Notes: generated by a model not told the origin, from the letters alone. A stretch of DNA of 64,000 bases from Spirochaetales bacterium (GCA_016936555.1 JAFGXR010000034.1:1-64000), one strand, 5' to 3'; positions 1 through 10,138 are shown, numbered from the stretch's first letter. A program made the numbers and translations.

Positions 1-6
1 ACTAGT

Positions 7-1032
7 TTGAAATACTTTTTTGAGAAGATTCCTGAGCTTGCCCTTACCTGTGCCGGTTCTCTACTGGGTGTTGTACATGGAGATTCTTCCTTTCCCGTAG
101 GAAAAGTTTCGTTTATGAATCTGTACCCTATGACATTTGAAGAGTTTCTACTGGCTCTAAATGATAATCAATCACTGGATTATATAAACAATCTCTCACT
201 GGAATCGTCCTATCTGCCGGAAATTATTCACAATCATCTCATGGATCGATTAAGGGAATACATGATTACAGGCGGAATGCCTGAAATTGTGGAAGACTAT
301 ATAACTTCAAACGCTTCAAAAATGGAAAAATTTGAAAAAATCAGGATAAAACAAAATGAGCTTCTCACAGCTTATCGAGGAGATTTTGCCAAATATTCGG
401 GAAAAGTTCATGCTAATAGTATAATTTCTGTATTTGAATCGATCCCAGCTCAACTGGCTAAAGATAATAAACGTTTTATTGCTTCAAAAGTGGAAGGTGA
501 AGGAAGGTTTTCCAAATTAAAGTCATCTATTGACTGGCTTCTGGGAGCCGGTCTTCTGATCCAGGTAAAAATTACCAATAGAGGGGAATTACCTCTTTCT
601 GCTTTCACAAAAGATAATTTATTTAAATTGTATTTTTTTGATACCGGTTTACTGGGAGCGCTTGGGGGATTATCCCCCAAAGCTATATATCTGGAACAAA
701 ATCTTTTTGCCACATACAAAGGGGCATTTTGTGAGAATTTTATTGCACAGGAATTTACAGCCTCAGAGGGAAATAAACTCTATTCCTGGATGAATAATAC
801 ATCAGAAGTGGAGTTTCTGCGGGAAATCGATGGAGAGTTGTTTCCGATTGAAGTGAAAGCGGGATTATCGGGAAAACTGAAAAGCCTGAATGTCTATGTT
901 TCCAAATACAATCCGCCTTACAGAACAAGATTCAGCGCAAGGAATCTGGAAATAAACCATCAATCACAAATGCACAGCTATCCTTTATACCTGGCAGGGC
1001 GTTTTCCCCTCAGCGCTTCCACTCCAGAGTGA
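7..1032 (+). CDS. AAA-family ATPase with DUF4143-type C-terminal region, N-terminus probably cut by the window edge
   Basis: Text such as 'FPVGKVSFMNLYPMTFEEFLLAL' and 'VEFLREIDGELFPIEVKAG' is typical of the ATPase/DUF4143 family; no Walker A is present, so the 5' part lies outside the window. Confidence 0.75.
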   Translation: MKYFFEKIPELALTCAGSLLGVVHGDSSFPVGKVSFMNLYPMTFEEFLLALNDNQSLDYINNLSLESSYLPEIIHNHLMDRLREYMITGGMPEIVEDYITSNASKMEKFEKIRIKQNELLTAYRGDFAKYSGKVHANSIISVFESIPAQLAKDNKRFIASKVEGEGRFSKLKSSIDWLLGAGLLIQVKITNRGELPLSAFTKDNLFKLYFFDTGLLGALGGLSPKAIYLEQNLFATYKGAFCENFIAQEFTASEGNKLYSWMNNTSEVEFLREIDGELFPIEVKAGLSGKLKSLNVYVSKYNPPYRTRFSARNLEINHQSQMHSYPLYLAGRFPLSASTPE

Positions 1033-2131
1033 AACAGGTTTCGGGGCAGACACTGAGACAAAGCCCGCACCCCGTGCATTTATCCGTATCGACCTGAACC
1101 TTTCCATCCCGCCCTTTCTCAACTGCCCCGAAGATACAGGCCGTCTCACAGAGAGAGCAGCCGGGACGGGGGCAGTTTTTCGCCATCATGGCCACTTTTG
1201 GCTCCAGAATAATCTCATCGAAGGATTTCAGGCGGTTCAGGGCTTTCCCTCTCACTTCATCCAGAGAATTGTATCCTTTGCTCTCCATCCATCCCCGCAG
1301 GTCCTCCAGAATTTCTCCGATAACGCCCAGCCCTTTGAAAATGAGGGCTGACTGCAGCTGGCATGTCGAGGCTCCCAGCATGATGTATTCCAGAAGATGA
1401 TTGAACCGGCTGATCCCCCCGATCCCGGAGACGCTCAGATTCACGGTCTGGCAGATCGTCGCCACGGCACCCAGCCCGATGGGCCGGATGGGATCGCCGG
1501 AATAACCGCCGTATGTGGGCAGAAAGGGACTCATGGAATTGATATCCACTCCCAGAATGGAGCGGATCGTATTAATGGCGCTGATACCGTCGGCCCCCGC
1601 ATCCTCTGCGGCTTTGGCCAGCGCAGCCAGATTATTCACATTGGGCGAGAGTTTGACCATGACGGGAATGTTAACAGCTTCCACCACTTTCCGGACCGTT
1701 TCGTAGAGATTGGGAGGATCGCAGCCCAGAACAGACAGCCCCTCTCCATGGGGAGAGGAAATGCCGAGCTCCAGCGCATCGGCGCCATAGCGCTCCACCG
1801 TCCGCCCGAGAAAAGCCATTTCCGAAGGGCTGTGGGCCAGAATATTAGCTATGACGACCCCTCCGTGCTCCTTGACCATCCCGATCTGCCGTTTCCATTC
1901 CTCCAGGGAATACTCGCTGTAGAGGCGTATATTCTGGAGCGCGCCGTCATGGCCCGTCAGACGGGGCCGGACATTGGGCCGGATCTCATTGAGAATGGTC
2001 TCGGTCACCACAGCGGAAGCCCCGGCATCGAGCGCTTTGATCATCATTTCCCCGCTTCTGGTCAAAGGTCCCGATGAGATGATAAGGGGATTTTTCAGCT
2101 TGATTCCCATTAGTTCGCAGGATAGATCCAT
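1010..2131 (-). CDS. Dihydroorotate dehydrogenase-like / PreA-like oxidoreductase with C-terminal 4Fe-4S ferredoxin domain
   Basis: DHODH-like barrel motifs (NPLIISSGPLT, VMVKLSPNV, SGIGGI) and CPRPGCSLCETAC / CTGCGLCLSVCP cysteine clusters. Confidence 0.85.
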   Translation of the reverse strand: MDLSCELMGIKLKNPLIISSGPLTRSGEMMIKALDAGASAVVTETILNEIRPNVRPRLTGHDGALQNIRLYSEYSLEEWKRQIGMVKEHGGVVIANILAHSPSEMAFLGRTVERYGADALELGISSPHGEGLSVLGCDPPNLYETVRKVVEAVNIPVMVKLSPNVNNLAALAKAAEDAGADGISAINTIRSILGVDINSMSPFLPTYGGYSGDPIRPIGLGAVATICQTVNLSVSGIGGISRFNHLLEYIMLGASTCQLQSALIFKGLGVIGEILEDLRGWMESKGYNSLDEVRGKALNRLKSFDEIILEPKVAMMAKNCPRPGCSLCETACIFGAVEKGRDGKVQVDTDKCTGCGLCLSVCPETCFTLEWKR

Positions 2132-2142
2132 ATTTTTCTCCC

Positions 2143-3180
2143 TCAGGTCGGCTGATCGAAAATCTCGCTGACCCTGGTTTCGTGACCGCAGGATTTCCGT
2201 ATTTTCAATCTCGGCCGCAGGTATATATTCTGAGCCGGAGGATTTTCCTCATCGGACTCAACTTCTTCAATCAGAATGCGGGCGGAGATAAGACCCATCT
2301 TGTAGACGGGCCAGGAAACAGTAGTAAGCTTGGGCTCCAGGAGTGAAGCCATCCGGATATTATCATAACCTATAACAGAGATGTCATGGGGGATCCGCAG
2401 CCCTTCGGCTTTCAGGGCATCGACGGCCCCCATGGCCATAAGGTCGTTGGCGGCGAAAACCGCATCGGGCAGCGGTGAAAGCTTGAGGAGTTTCAAAGCA
2501 GCCAGATAGCCGCTGTCTACATCATCAGCCCCTTCCACCATCAACTCCTTCGAAACCGCTATGCCTTCGCTCAGGAGGGCTTCGGTATAACCGAGAGTTT
2601 TATCCCGGTTTTCCAGGTGGTCGCCGTCTCCGCCGATATAGGCGATTCTCCGGAAGCCGAGGCTTATCAGATGACTGACAGCCAGATAGGCTCCTTCCCG
2701 GAAATCGGAATAGACGCTGTTTATATTTTCATTGAGAATGTTCTGTCCGAAAAGAACAAGGGGGATTTTTTTCCGCCGGATCTCCTCGAAATCCTCTTCC
2801 TGCAGAAGGGTGAAGGCCAGAATGATCCCGTCGATTTTTTTATCGATGAGCATGCGGATATAATCCTGTTCCTTGCTCCGGCTTTTCTCCGTGTTGCAGA
2901 GAAGGAGATTATATCCCTTCTCATGAGCCACCTGTTCGACGCCCCGGGCGATTTCCATATACTGGGGATTGACGATATCGGGAATAACGAGACCCACCGT
3001 ATGGGACCGCTTGAGATTGAGGCTTCTGGCAAAGACGTTGGGAGAGAAATCCAGCTCCTTCATAATGCGGTCGATATGTTCTTTTGTCTTGGGGGAAACT
3101 CGTTCCGGATGATTTAAAACACGGGACACTGTGGCGACAGAAACCCCGGCTCTCCTGGCTACTTCCCGGATATTCGGCAT
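2143..3180 (-). CDS. LacI-family transcriptional regulator
   Basis: N-terminal HTH 'MPNIREVARRAGVSVATVSRVLNHPERVSPKTKEHI' plus periplasmic-binding-like domain; 12 nt upstream of the DHODH-like gene. Confidence 0.95.
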   Translation of the reverse strand: MPNIREVARRAGVSVATVSRVLNHPERVSPKTKEHIDRIMKELDFSPNVFARSLNLKRSHTVGLVIPDIVNPQYMEIARGVEQVAHEKGYNLLLCNTEKSRSKEQDYIRMLIDKKIDGIILAFTLLQEEDFEEIRRKKIPLVLFGQNILNENINSVYSDFREGAYLAVSHLISLGFRRIAYIGGDGDHLENRDKTLGYTEALLSEGIAVSKELMVEGADDVDSGYLAALKLLKLSPLPDAVFAANDLMAMGAVDALKAEGLRIPHDISVIGYDNIRMASLLEPKLTTVSWPVYKMGLISARILIEEVESDEENPPAQNIYLRPRLKIRKSCGHETRVSEIFDQPT

Positions 3181-3248
3181 AATTTCATACTAACATAACC
3201 TCAATGCCCTTTCCACACATTTGCTCAAATATATGCTACGATAAAATC

Positions 3249-4009
3249 ATGCCCGACTGGTTGATTTACAGCCTCACCGCGACGCTGTTTTACGGAATCA
3301 TGAACTTTCTCTACAAACTGGCCGCCGAGAGGAAATACGTCAATCCCGCGGTCGTTCTGACCGCAGCGGCAACGGTGGTAACCTCTGCCGCTGCCACACT
3401 GGTTATAAACGGAACAGGATTCGGCAGGCTGGCTCCCGCCCTACCCTACGCCCTGGCAAACGGAACCCTTTTCGCCTTCGGAGCCCTTTCCAAATTCAAA
3501 GCGCTGAAACTGGCTCCGGCGTCCATAGTCTTTCCCGTCAACAAGTCGAATATTCTCTTCGTGATTCTTATAGGATTGCTTTTTTTCAATGAATCGCCTT
3601 TGCTCTCCTGGCTGCACTCTGTACATCTTTCTCCATGACTGCGGGAAAACTCGCCTCGACCAGAGTCGACCGGACATCCTATATTCTGCTCTCCTACGGC
3701 ATCGTCGCCATCGTCTCTTCCATAACCTATCTGAGACGAACGACTGAAGATGAGAAAAAAGCAGCATTCCGGGGAGCGGGGGTATTCCTGACAGGAGGAA
3801 CGATCGGGCTGCTGAACTATTTCGGTTACAGACTTGTCCTCTCGTCCTTCGCCGCCGGGAACATGTCTCTCGTTCAACCGGTTCTGGCTCTGTCCATATT
3901 AATACCGATCACCTTGTCGGCCATAATCTACAGAGAGAAGCTGACTTTCATCAGAATAGTCAGCATCGCCCTGACACTGGCCTCAATCCTACTTATAAAA
4001 AGCAGCTGA
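3249..4009 (+). pseudogene. EamA/DMT-family transporter, interrupted by a frameshift or small deletion near 3590-3600
   Basis: The two halves lie in different frames: ORF 3204-3638 (from M at 3249) ends 'FVILIGLLFFNE..', and the second frame resumes 'IAFALLAALCTSFSMTAGKL..' through 4009. Confidence 0.7.
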
Positions 4010-4023
4010 TTTAATCGGACTTC

Positions 4024-4605
4024 TTAAGATTCTTCTTTTGAGGAAGATTCCTTGAGAAGTTTGACGAGGAACTTGAAGTCCGGCGTTCCGGCCCGTTCCA
4101 GCAGATAGAAGATCAGGGTTTCGGCATTCAGGATATGAGCGCCCGCTTCTCTGGCGAGATCGAGCCCGTTATGCCACCGCAGAGTCGTGGAGGAGAGGCA
4201 CCCGTCGCTGATAAGCAGAACTTCTTTTCCCTTCCTCCGCAGATCCAGAACGGTCTGGAGAACGCAGATATGGGTTTCCAGCCCGCAGACCACGGCTATA
4301 TCGCGCTCGTTTTCGGCAAAATCCTTCCGGAATTCCTCGCTTCCGAAAGCGCTGAAAGTGATCTTGTCCTTAAAGGAATAACCGGACCAGTGATCCAGGA
4401 CTTCCTGATCGGTCAGCCCCAGCCCCTTCCGGTAGTGGTCCGTACCGATCATGGGGATTCCCAGATGTCCGAACATCCGCACCAGAAGCATGATATTTTT
4501 CTGCGCGGTCTCCCTGTATTTGTCTTTGATCAGAGGGAAAAATTTCTCCTGGTAATCGACCAGAATAAACAGCAGATTGTCCTTTTTAATTTTGTCCCAA
4601 ATCAT
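4024..4605 (-). CDS. Isochorismatase-family cysteine hydrolase
   Basis: 'FILVDYQEKF', 'VVCGLETHICVLQTVLDLRRKG' motifs; start placed at internal Met (MIWDKIKKD), overlapping the end of the MATE gene. Confidence 0.9.
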   Translation of the reverse strand: MIWDKIKKDNLLFILVDYQEKFFPLIKDKYRETAQKNIMLLVRMFGHLGIPMIGTDHYRKGLGLTDQEVLDHWSGYSFKDKITFSAFGSEEFRKDFAENERDIAVVCGLETHICVLQTVLDLRRKGKEVLLISDGCLSSTTLRWHNGLDLAREAGAHILNAETLIFYLLERAGTPDFKFLVKLLKESSSKEES

Positions 4606-5954
4606 TGAATAATCCTCATCTCTTTCCAGAAGCCCAGCCTGTAACGGATAAACATGGCCAGCCCCAGAAAAACTACAAAACTGATAAACCCGAGCCATAC
4701 GACCAGGGGGTGTAAAACTAAAACCTTAATCATTATCCACGCCAGTAATGCCAGAATCCAGTGCATGGCCACGGAAATATACATGACCCATTTCGTATCG
4801 CCGGCTCCCCGGAGCGTACCGGAAAATACAAGCTGGACCACATCGGCCATGATATAAATCGAAGCGAGACGCAGCATGGATTTGGAAAGGGAGACGACGG
4901 CCCCGTCGGCCCCCGACAGCCCCCGGGCGAAGACACCGACCAGCGGCCCGGCCAGAAATACAAAAAGCATGACCATGGAAAAGCCGTATACCGCTCCCAC
5001 TTTCATGGCCAGATGTGAAACCCTGAGAGCCCCCTCGGGATTATCGGCTCCCATCTGCTGGCCCACAAGCGACGTTATGGCAAACCCCAATCCCAGCATG
5101 GGAATAAAGGCGATCATATCGTAATTGAAGGTTATTGTCACGGCGGCGGCCACATCGGCCGAATAGGAGTGCATCATCTGGACAAAGAGATTGAAGGCGA
5201 AAACATTGAGAAAGAGCTCGATACCGGCGGGAACGCCATAGCGAAGAAGCTTTCCCATAATGGGCTTATTGAATTTCCAGACCTCCGGACCGTGATGTTC
5301 CCTGTATATCTTATGCCTGAGAAAAGCTATGACGAGAATCAGGCTGATGAGGAAGCTTCCGGCAAGAGTTCCGACGGCCGCTCCGCTGATCCCCATTTCG
5401 GGAAAACCGAATTTCCCGAAAATAAGAACATAATTTACAGGGATATTGATTAACATACCGGCCAGATTGGCATACATGACGGTTCCGGTTTTGCCTATTC
5501 CCAGGAAAAATCCGGCAAATGCCGTCCGGATTAAAGCAAATATACCGCCGAGCATTAATAGGCGGAAATAAGTGGTTTCCAGAACGATCTGCTCGGGAGA
5601 GTGCCCCGAAATCTGAAAAAAACGGCTTACGAGAGGAATAAAAAGAAGCCCAAGGGGATAAAAGAGGACGGACAACCTGATGCCCTGTGTCACAGTGCTG
5701 ACGCAATTGCCCTCCTCTCCGGCTCCGTAGTACTGGGCGGAGAGGGCATTTACATAGCCGACCGTTCCCGTAAAGAGGCTCATAAAAACAAAGGAGGACA
5801 GTCCTCCGCTCATGGCGGCGGAAATATGAGCCTTGCCCAGCCAGGAAAGAAAGAGGCGGTCGGCAAACATCATGACCGTTTCCGAGGCCTGGGAAATAAT
5901 CATGGGCAGAGCGATTATCAATAATGCTTTGAGATCGGGTGTTCTGGAAGACAT
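4602..5954 (-). CDS. MATE-family efflux transporter
   Basis: 450 aa polytopic protein, 'ALPMIISQASETVMMFADRLFLSWLG' MATE N-terminus. Confidence 0.92.
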   Translation of the reverse strand: MSSRTPDLKALLIIALPMIISQASETVMMFADRLFLSWLGKAHISAAMSGGLSSFVFMSLFTGTVGYVNALSAQYYGAGEEGNCVSTVTQGIRLSVLFYPLGLLFIPLVSRFFQISGHSPEQIVLETTYFRLLMLGGIFALIRTAFAGFFLGIGKTGTVMYANLAGMLINIPVNYVLIFGKFGFPEMGISGAAVGTLAGSFLISLILVIAFLRHKIYREHHGPEVWKFNKPIMGKLLRYGVPAGIELFLNVFAFNLFVQMMHSYSADVAAAVTITFNYDMIAFIPMLGLGFAITSLVGQQMGADNPEGALRVSHLAMKVGAVYGFSMVMLFVFLAGPLVGVFARGLSGADGAVVSLSKSMLRLASIYIMADVVQLVFSGTLRGAGDTKWVMYISVAMHWILALLAWIMIKVLVLHPLVVWLGFISFVVFLGLAMFIRYRLGFWKEMRIIQ

Positions 5955-6047
5955 AGACTCAGTATAGTTCTACATAATCATATGTCCAGTGACAATTTCC
6001 CGAATCAACCACAAAAATTAAAATGAGAAAGAGGATTAACTGCGGTC

Positions 6048-6209
6048 TTACTCGTGACCGGCTTCTTCGCGATACCAGCCGCATTCATCGCAATAGTAGT
6101 AGGAACGTCTGTCCACCAGGTTTTCAGGTGCGTAAGTCAGCGGTTTCTTGCAAACCGGGCAGATGGTCACGGAATTGGTTCCCTGGTTGGTTTCATTCTT
6201 ATCAGGCAT
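6048..6209 (-). CDS. Small (53 aa) zinc-ribbon protein, not in the supplied ORF track
   Basis: Translation MPDKNETNQGTNSVTICPVCKKPLTYAPENLVDRRSYYYCDECGWYREEAGHE; two CxxC pairs; GGAGG 5-9 nt upstream of ATG. Confidence 0.75.
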   Translation of the reverse strand: MPDKNETNQGTNSVTICPVCKKPLTYAPENLVDRRSYYYCDECGWYREEAGHE

Positions 6210-6344
6210 AGCTCATCCTCCGAAAAAATAATGAATAAATCTTTATTGAATAATTATCCACCCGTTTTTTCCTGCAGGCAAGTTATAAATACAGAAAAAA
6301 TCAGACAGTTTGTTTTTCCTCGCGGAAAAACCTATACTATTTCT

Positions 6345-7109
6345 GTGAAGTTAAAGTTAATTCTTATAACTTTTCTTTTCCTCATCTTTCCCCTTTCCGG
6401 ACAGGAATTATATGTAATGGCAGTTGACTATCCGCCATTTACGGATCAAACCGGCGATGGCTACGGTATGTCTTTCGAGATTATCAGCGCCGCTTTTGAA
6501 AACAGCCGCTTCACTGTAAAACCGGTTTTCTTCCCCCCGGCCCGGTGCGAACTGGATTTCAAATCGGGTAAGTATCCGGTCTCTCTCTACAATAATCTGT
6601 CTTTTCAGGAAAAAGCCAATCTGAAACAGATCCTGATTCAGAGAGTGTCTCTTGTTTTTTATTACAATAGTGAAATTATGGATTTTCAATGGACGGAGCT
6701 TTCCGATCTGAAGGAAAAATCTGTCGGCTTCCTAAGGGCGAACCACAGCACGTCTCTCCGTTCATATCTGGCCGGCATAGGCGTAAGGATTGTCGAAGTG
6801 AACTCAATGGAGCAGGCATTTCAAATGCTGACCCTGGGGAGAATAGACCTCACCGTTTCCGTCGATCTGACAGCCATTAATTTCCTGAACAGCAGGCTAC
6901 CCGGGAGTAATTCCATAAAACAGGCTGAAAAAGCATTTATGGAAATAGAAGGGGGTCCCTGGTTCAATTTCGACCATCCGGACGGAGAAGCCGCCTACCA
7001 GGCCTATAAGGATGGGAAGAAACGGATCATCGATGATGGAACTCTATTAAACATTCTGGAGAAGTATTACGGTAGAGGCATGGTCCCGGACAACACTATT
7101 ATTTATTAG
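6345..7109 (+). CDS. Periplasmic substrate-binding protein (SBP_bac_3-like)
   Basis: Probable GTG start giving signal peptide VKLKLILITFLFLIFPLSGQ; 'VMAVDYPPFTDQTGDGYGMSFEII'. The listed ORF start at 6054 overlaps the antisense zinc-ribbon gene. Confidence 0.7.
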   Translation: MKLKLILITFLFLIFPLSGQELYVMAVDYPPFTDQTGDGYGMSFEIISAAFENSRFTVKPVFFPPARCELDFKSGKYPVSLYNNLSFQEKANLKQILIQRVSLVFYYNSEIMDFQWTELSDLKEKSVGFLRANHSTSLRSYLAGIGVRIVEVNSMEQAFQMLTLGRIDLTVSVDLTAINFLNSRLPGSNSIKQAEKAFMEIEGGPWFNFDHPDGEAAYQAYKDGKKRIIDDGTLLNILEKYYGRGMVPDNTIIY

Positions 7110-8028
7110 CTGATCCCTTTCCTGTATTGTGAAAAAGATTCAGAAGCTCCCACCGGCTGTTTATGCCGCATTTTTTATAGAGCTGATATACCCTGTGCTT
7201 TATGATACTCAGCGTTGTGTTTCTCTCAAAGGCTATCTCTTTATTGCTTTTCCCCTCGTCAATGGCGATTGCGATCTCCTTTTCCTCATCTGTCAGATGA
7301 TACAAATCAGCAAATTCTCCGGGAAATAATGCGACCCGTCCCTCTTCAGGATTATTCCATTTCCTGCGGAGAAGCAATGGAAGCAGGAACAGATATGCCG
7401 TATAGGGCAAAACCAGAGAAAGGACGAGAGTGACCGGTCTCAACAATTCAAAAGCATAAAAAAGACCGTCGGCAGCCTGACCGAAAGACTGAAGGAGAAG
7501 GAAAACATTAAGCAGAAGATCCTTTTCTCCCCGGAAAACTCTCAGCAGACAGCATAACAATATGATTCCCTTTACGGACAGAATGGGGATGACAGAAAAA
7601 CCCGTGACGTTTCTCAGAGAATAGGGAATGAAAAAGAGCGGGTTCCCCTTCAATAACTGTATATAGGCCAGTATGGAAAAGAAGGCGAAAAAGGCGATTC
7701 CTAGATAAAAGGGAAATGATACTTTTCTCCCCGATAAACGGCCCATTCCCATCAGTAAAAAGAAGTGGGACAGGTAAACGAGAGAACAGTAAACCAGCCC
7801 CCCGCGGGGATGTGAGGAAAACCGCACGGAAAAGATATAGAAACGGCTGAGATCCCCATATCGCGCCAAAGCGAAAATAACGGTTCTGGCCATAATAAGC
7901 GTGACAGCGATGAGAAAAAAAATAACAGTTCTGTTTCGGTGCAGCAGATAGTTCTGAATGAGAATGGCAAGCGCAGCAAAAGCCAGAATCAGAGTTAATA
8001 CCTGTACCAGAAAAATAAAATGAACCAT
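7099..8028 (-). CDS. Membrane-anchored LuxR-type HTH regulator
   Basis: Multiple N-terminal hydrophobic segments and a C-terminal LuxR HTH 'LTDEEKEIAIAIDEGKSNKEIAFERNTTLSIIKHRVYQLYKKCGI'. Confidence 0.85.
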   Translation of the reverse strand: MVHFIFLVQVLTLILAFAALAILIQNYLLHRNRTVIFFLIAVTLIMARTVIFALARYGDLSRFYIFSVRFSSHPRGGLVYCSLVYLSHFFLLMGMGRLSGRKVSFPFYLGIAFFAFFSILAYIQLLKGNPLFFIPYSLRNVTGFSVIPILSVKGIILLCCLLRVFRGEKDLLLNVFLLLQSFGQAADGLFYAFELLRPVTLVLSLVLPYTAYLFLLPLLLRRKWNNPEEGRVALFPGEFADLYHLTDEEKEIAIAIDEGKSNKEIAFERNTTLSIIKHRVYQLYKKCGINSRWELLNLFHNTGKGSANK

Positions 8029-8107
8029 AAAGGCATTTTAAGCCATCGGAACCAAAGTTCAAAGGACGGATTTTCATTTTGGACCTACTCTGGAAATGGA
8101 GGAAATA

Positions 8108-9853
8108 ATGAAAATCAGAAGTATTAGCCTTGTGGCGATTATTGTCGTTTTATTGTCCTGCGAAAGCCATTTTGAAAAATCATATGACTTCAGCTGTTTG
8201 ACATTCAGTGAGTATCTTGACCGGACATACAGCGCGTTATTAAAGACCTATCCCGAATTGGTAACCGAACAGGGACTGGATAGAGAGTTAGGTCTGGACG
8301 GAAGGGAACTGGACAACTGGGATGAGGACTTTCTGAAACAACGGGAAAAGCTGGAAAGGGAAATTCTCTCCGGGCTGAACGGCTATGACCCCGGGAAATT
8401 GACCGCAGAGGATGAAATATCCTACCACATTTACCGCTATTACATCGAAGATCTTGTGGAGGGGCAGAAATTCAGGCATCACAATTACCTGGTCCATTAT
8501 ATGCTTACGGGAATCAATGTTTCGACGGAACAGTTCTTTACAGAGATTATTCCCGTCAATACTCCCGTCGACGCGGAAAAATATATCAGCAAACTGAAAG
8601 CCGTCTTCCCCAAAATGAAACAAATTGAGAGGCAACTGGAAATTCAGGAGGAAAAAGGGATTATTCTGCCGCTTTCTCTATCCGGAGCCGCTCTGAACAG
8701 CCTTAGATCGGTCAGCCGCCAGAAACCATCGAACTGCACCTTTTACACTGCATTTGAAAAAAAACTGACACAAGCCGGAATAGATGGAGCCCGGAAAAGG
8801 GCTTTACTGACCGAAGCGGAAGAAGCCTGCCGGGAGTCTGTTATTCCCGGATACAAACTTCTGGAAAACAAGCTCATCAGTCAGCAGGCTTCAGCTCCGG
8901 GAGAAACGGGAGTGGTTCATCTTCCCGACGGCAGAGCTTTCTACGAATATGCCTTGAAGCACCACAGCAGCAGCACCATGAGCCCCCGGGAAATACATGA
9001 AACAGGCCTGGCGGAACTCCGAAACATCCATGAGGAGATGAAAGATCTATTCGGCCGGCTGGGATATGATAAGAACCTCACCGTCAGCGAATTATACAGA
9101 TCTCTGGAAAGAAATAACAGAAAAATGTCAGGGAATGAGGTTGTGGAAGAACACCGCAGACTTATCAGCGAAGCCATGGACTGGATGAAAGATTATTTCT
9201 CACAGTTCCCCCCATCGGGTATCGAAGTAAAAGCGGACAGCTTCGGCGGTTTTTATATTCCTCCGTCTTTCGACAACTCCCGTCCCGGTGTTTTTTATGC
9301 CTCAACAGGGTCAGTCGGTTCCTTCACACTGCCGACTCTGACCTTTCATGAAACTTACCCGGGGCACCACTACCAGATATCCCTTGCGGGATCGATGGAT
9401 CTGCCCCTGTTCCGGAGACAGGCTTTTTTTACAGGTTATCTGGAAGGATGGGCCCTTTATTCCGAGTACCTGATGGATGAAACAGGCTATTACGGTGATG
9501 ATATTCCGGCACGTCTAGGATATCTGCAGGCGCAGGCATTCCGGGCCGCGCGCCTTGTCGTCGACACAGGCCTTCACTTATATGGTTGGGATATGAGAAA
9601 AGCAACAGAATTCTTTATGGAAAACACAGGGTTCGACAAAGGTTTTTCTACAAATCAGGTATACCGGTATCTGGTATGGCCCGGACAGGCGGCATCCTAT
9701 TACAGCGGATTTCTGGAATTGCGCAATATACTCGATGAGGAGAAAAGCCGCCGGGGAGATCGTTTCGACTATAAATCCCATCATGACCGGATTATAAACA
9801 ACGGCCCCATGCCTCTTGCCATTCTTAAGGAGGAGATTTTCCCCAATGAATAG
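8108..9853 (+). CDS. DUF885-family lipoprotein (putative peptidase-like)
   Basis: Lipobox-like 'VVLLSC'; DUF885 motif region 'TFHETYPGHHYQISLA', 'YLEGWALYSEYLMDE'. Confidence 0.9.
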   Translation: MKIRSISLVAIIVVLLSCESHFEKSYDFSCLTFSEYLDRTYSALLKTYPELVTEQGLDRELGLDGRELDNWDEDFLKQREKLEREILSGLNGYDPGKLTAEDEISYHIYRYYIEDLVEGQKFRHHNYLVHYMLTGINVSTEQFFTEIIPVNTPVDAEKYISKLKAVFPKMKQIERQLEIQEEKGIILPLSLSGAALNSLRSVSRQKPSNCTFYTAFEKKLTQAGIDGARKRALLTEAEEACRESVIPGYKLLENKLISQQASAPGETGVVHLPDGRAFYEYALKHHSSSTMSPREIHETGLAELRNIHEEMKDLFGRLGYDKNLTVSELYRSLERNNRKMSGNEVVEEHRRLISEAMDWMKDYFSQFPPSGIEVKADSFGGFYIPPSFDNSRPGVFYASTGSVGSFTLPTLTFHETYPGHHYQISLAGSMDLPLFRRQAFFTGYLEGWALYSEYLMDETGYYGDDIPARLGYLQAQAFRAARLVVDTGLHLYGWDMRKATEFFMENTGFDKGFSTNQVYRYLVWPGQAASYYSGFLELRNILDEEKSRRGDRFDYKSHHDRIINNGPMPLAILKEEIFPNE

Positions 9854-10138
9854 AATTCTCATATTACTGCTTTCTATCGTAATATTTCCGGCACAGAGCT
9901 GAAAGAAATTCTCGACGGGAAAAAAATTGACCGCTTGATTCTTGCGGGACTGGCTTCCTCGGGCTGTTACGGCGCTACGGTGAGAGAAGCCTACCGTCTC
10001 GGCTATCAAACCATAGTTGCCTCTGACGCTCATGCCGATCAGATTCGGGGTAAAGCCGATGATCTGAATAACCAGTTGGCCAATTATGAGAATCTGCTGA
10101 TAATGAAAACCGAAGAGATACGTTTTTCAAAAAAGTAG
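9846..10138 (+). pseudogene. Remnant of a secreted isochorismatase-family protein
   Basis: Frame A: signal-peptide-like MNRILILLLSIVIFPAQS* (9846-9902). Frame B: NISGTELKEILDGKKIDRLILAGLASSGCYGATVREAYRLGYQTIVASDAHAD.. to 10138, an isochorismatase C-terminus; the middle is missing. Confidence 0.65.

Noticed and set aside
6023-6211. Plus-strand 62-aa ORF
   Set aside because: Overlaps the minus-strand zinc-ribbon gene, which has an SD and CxxC motifs
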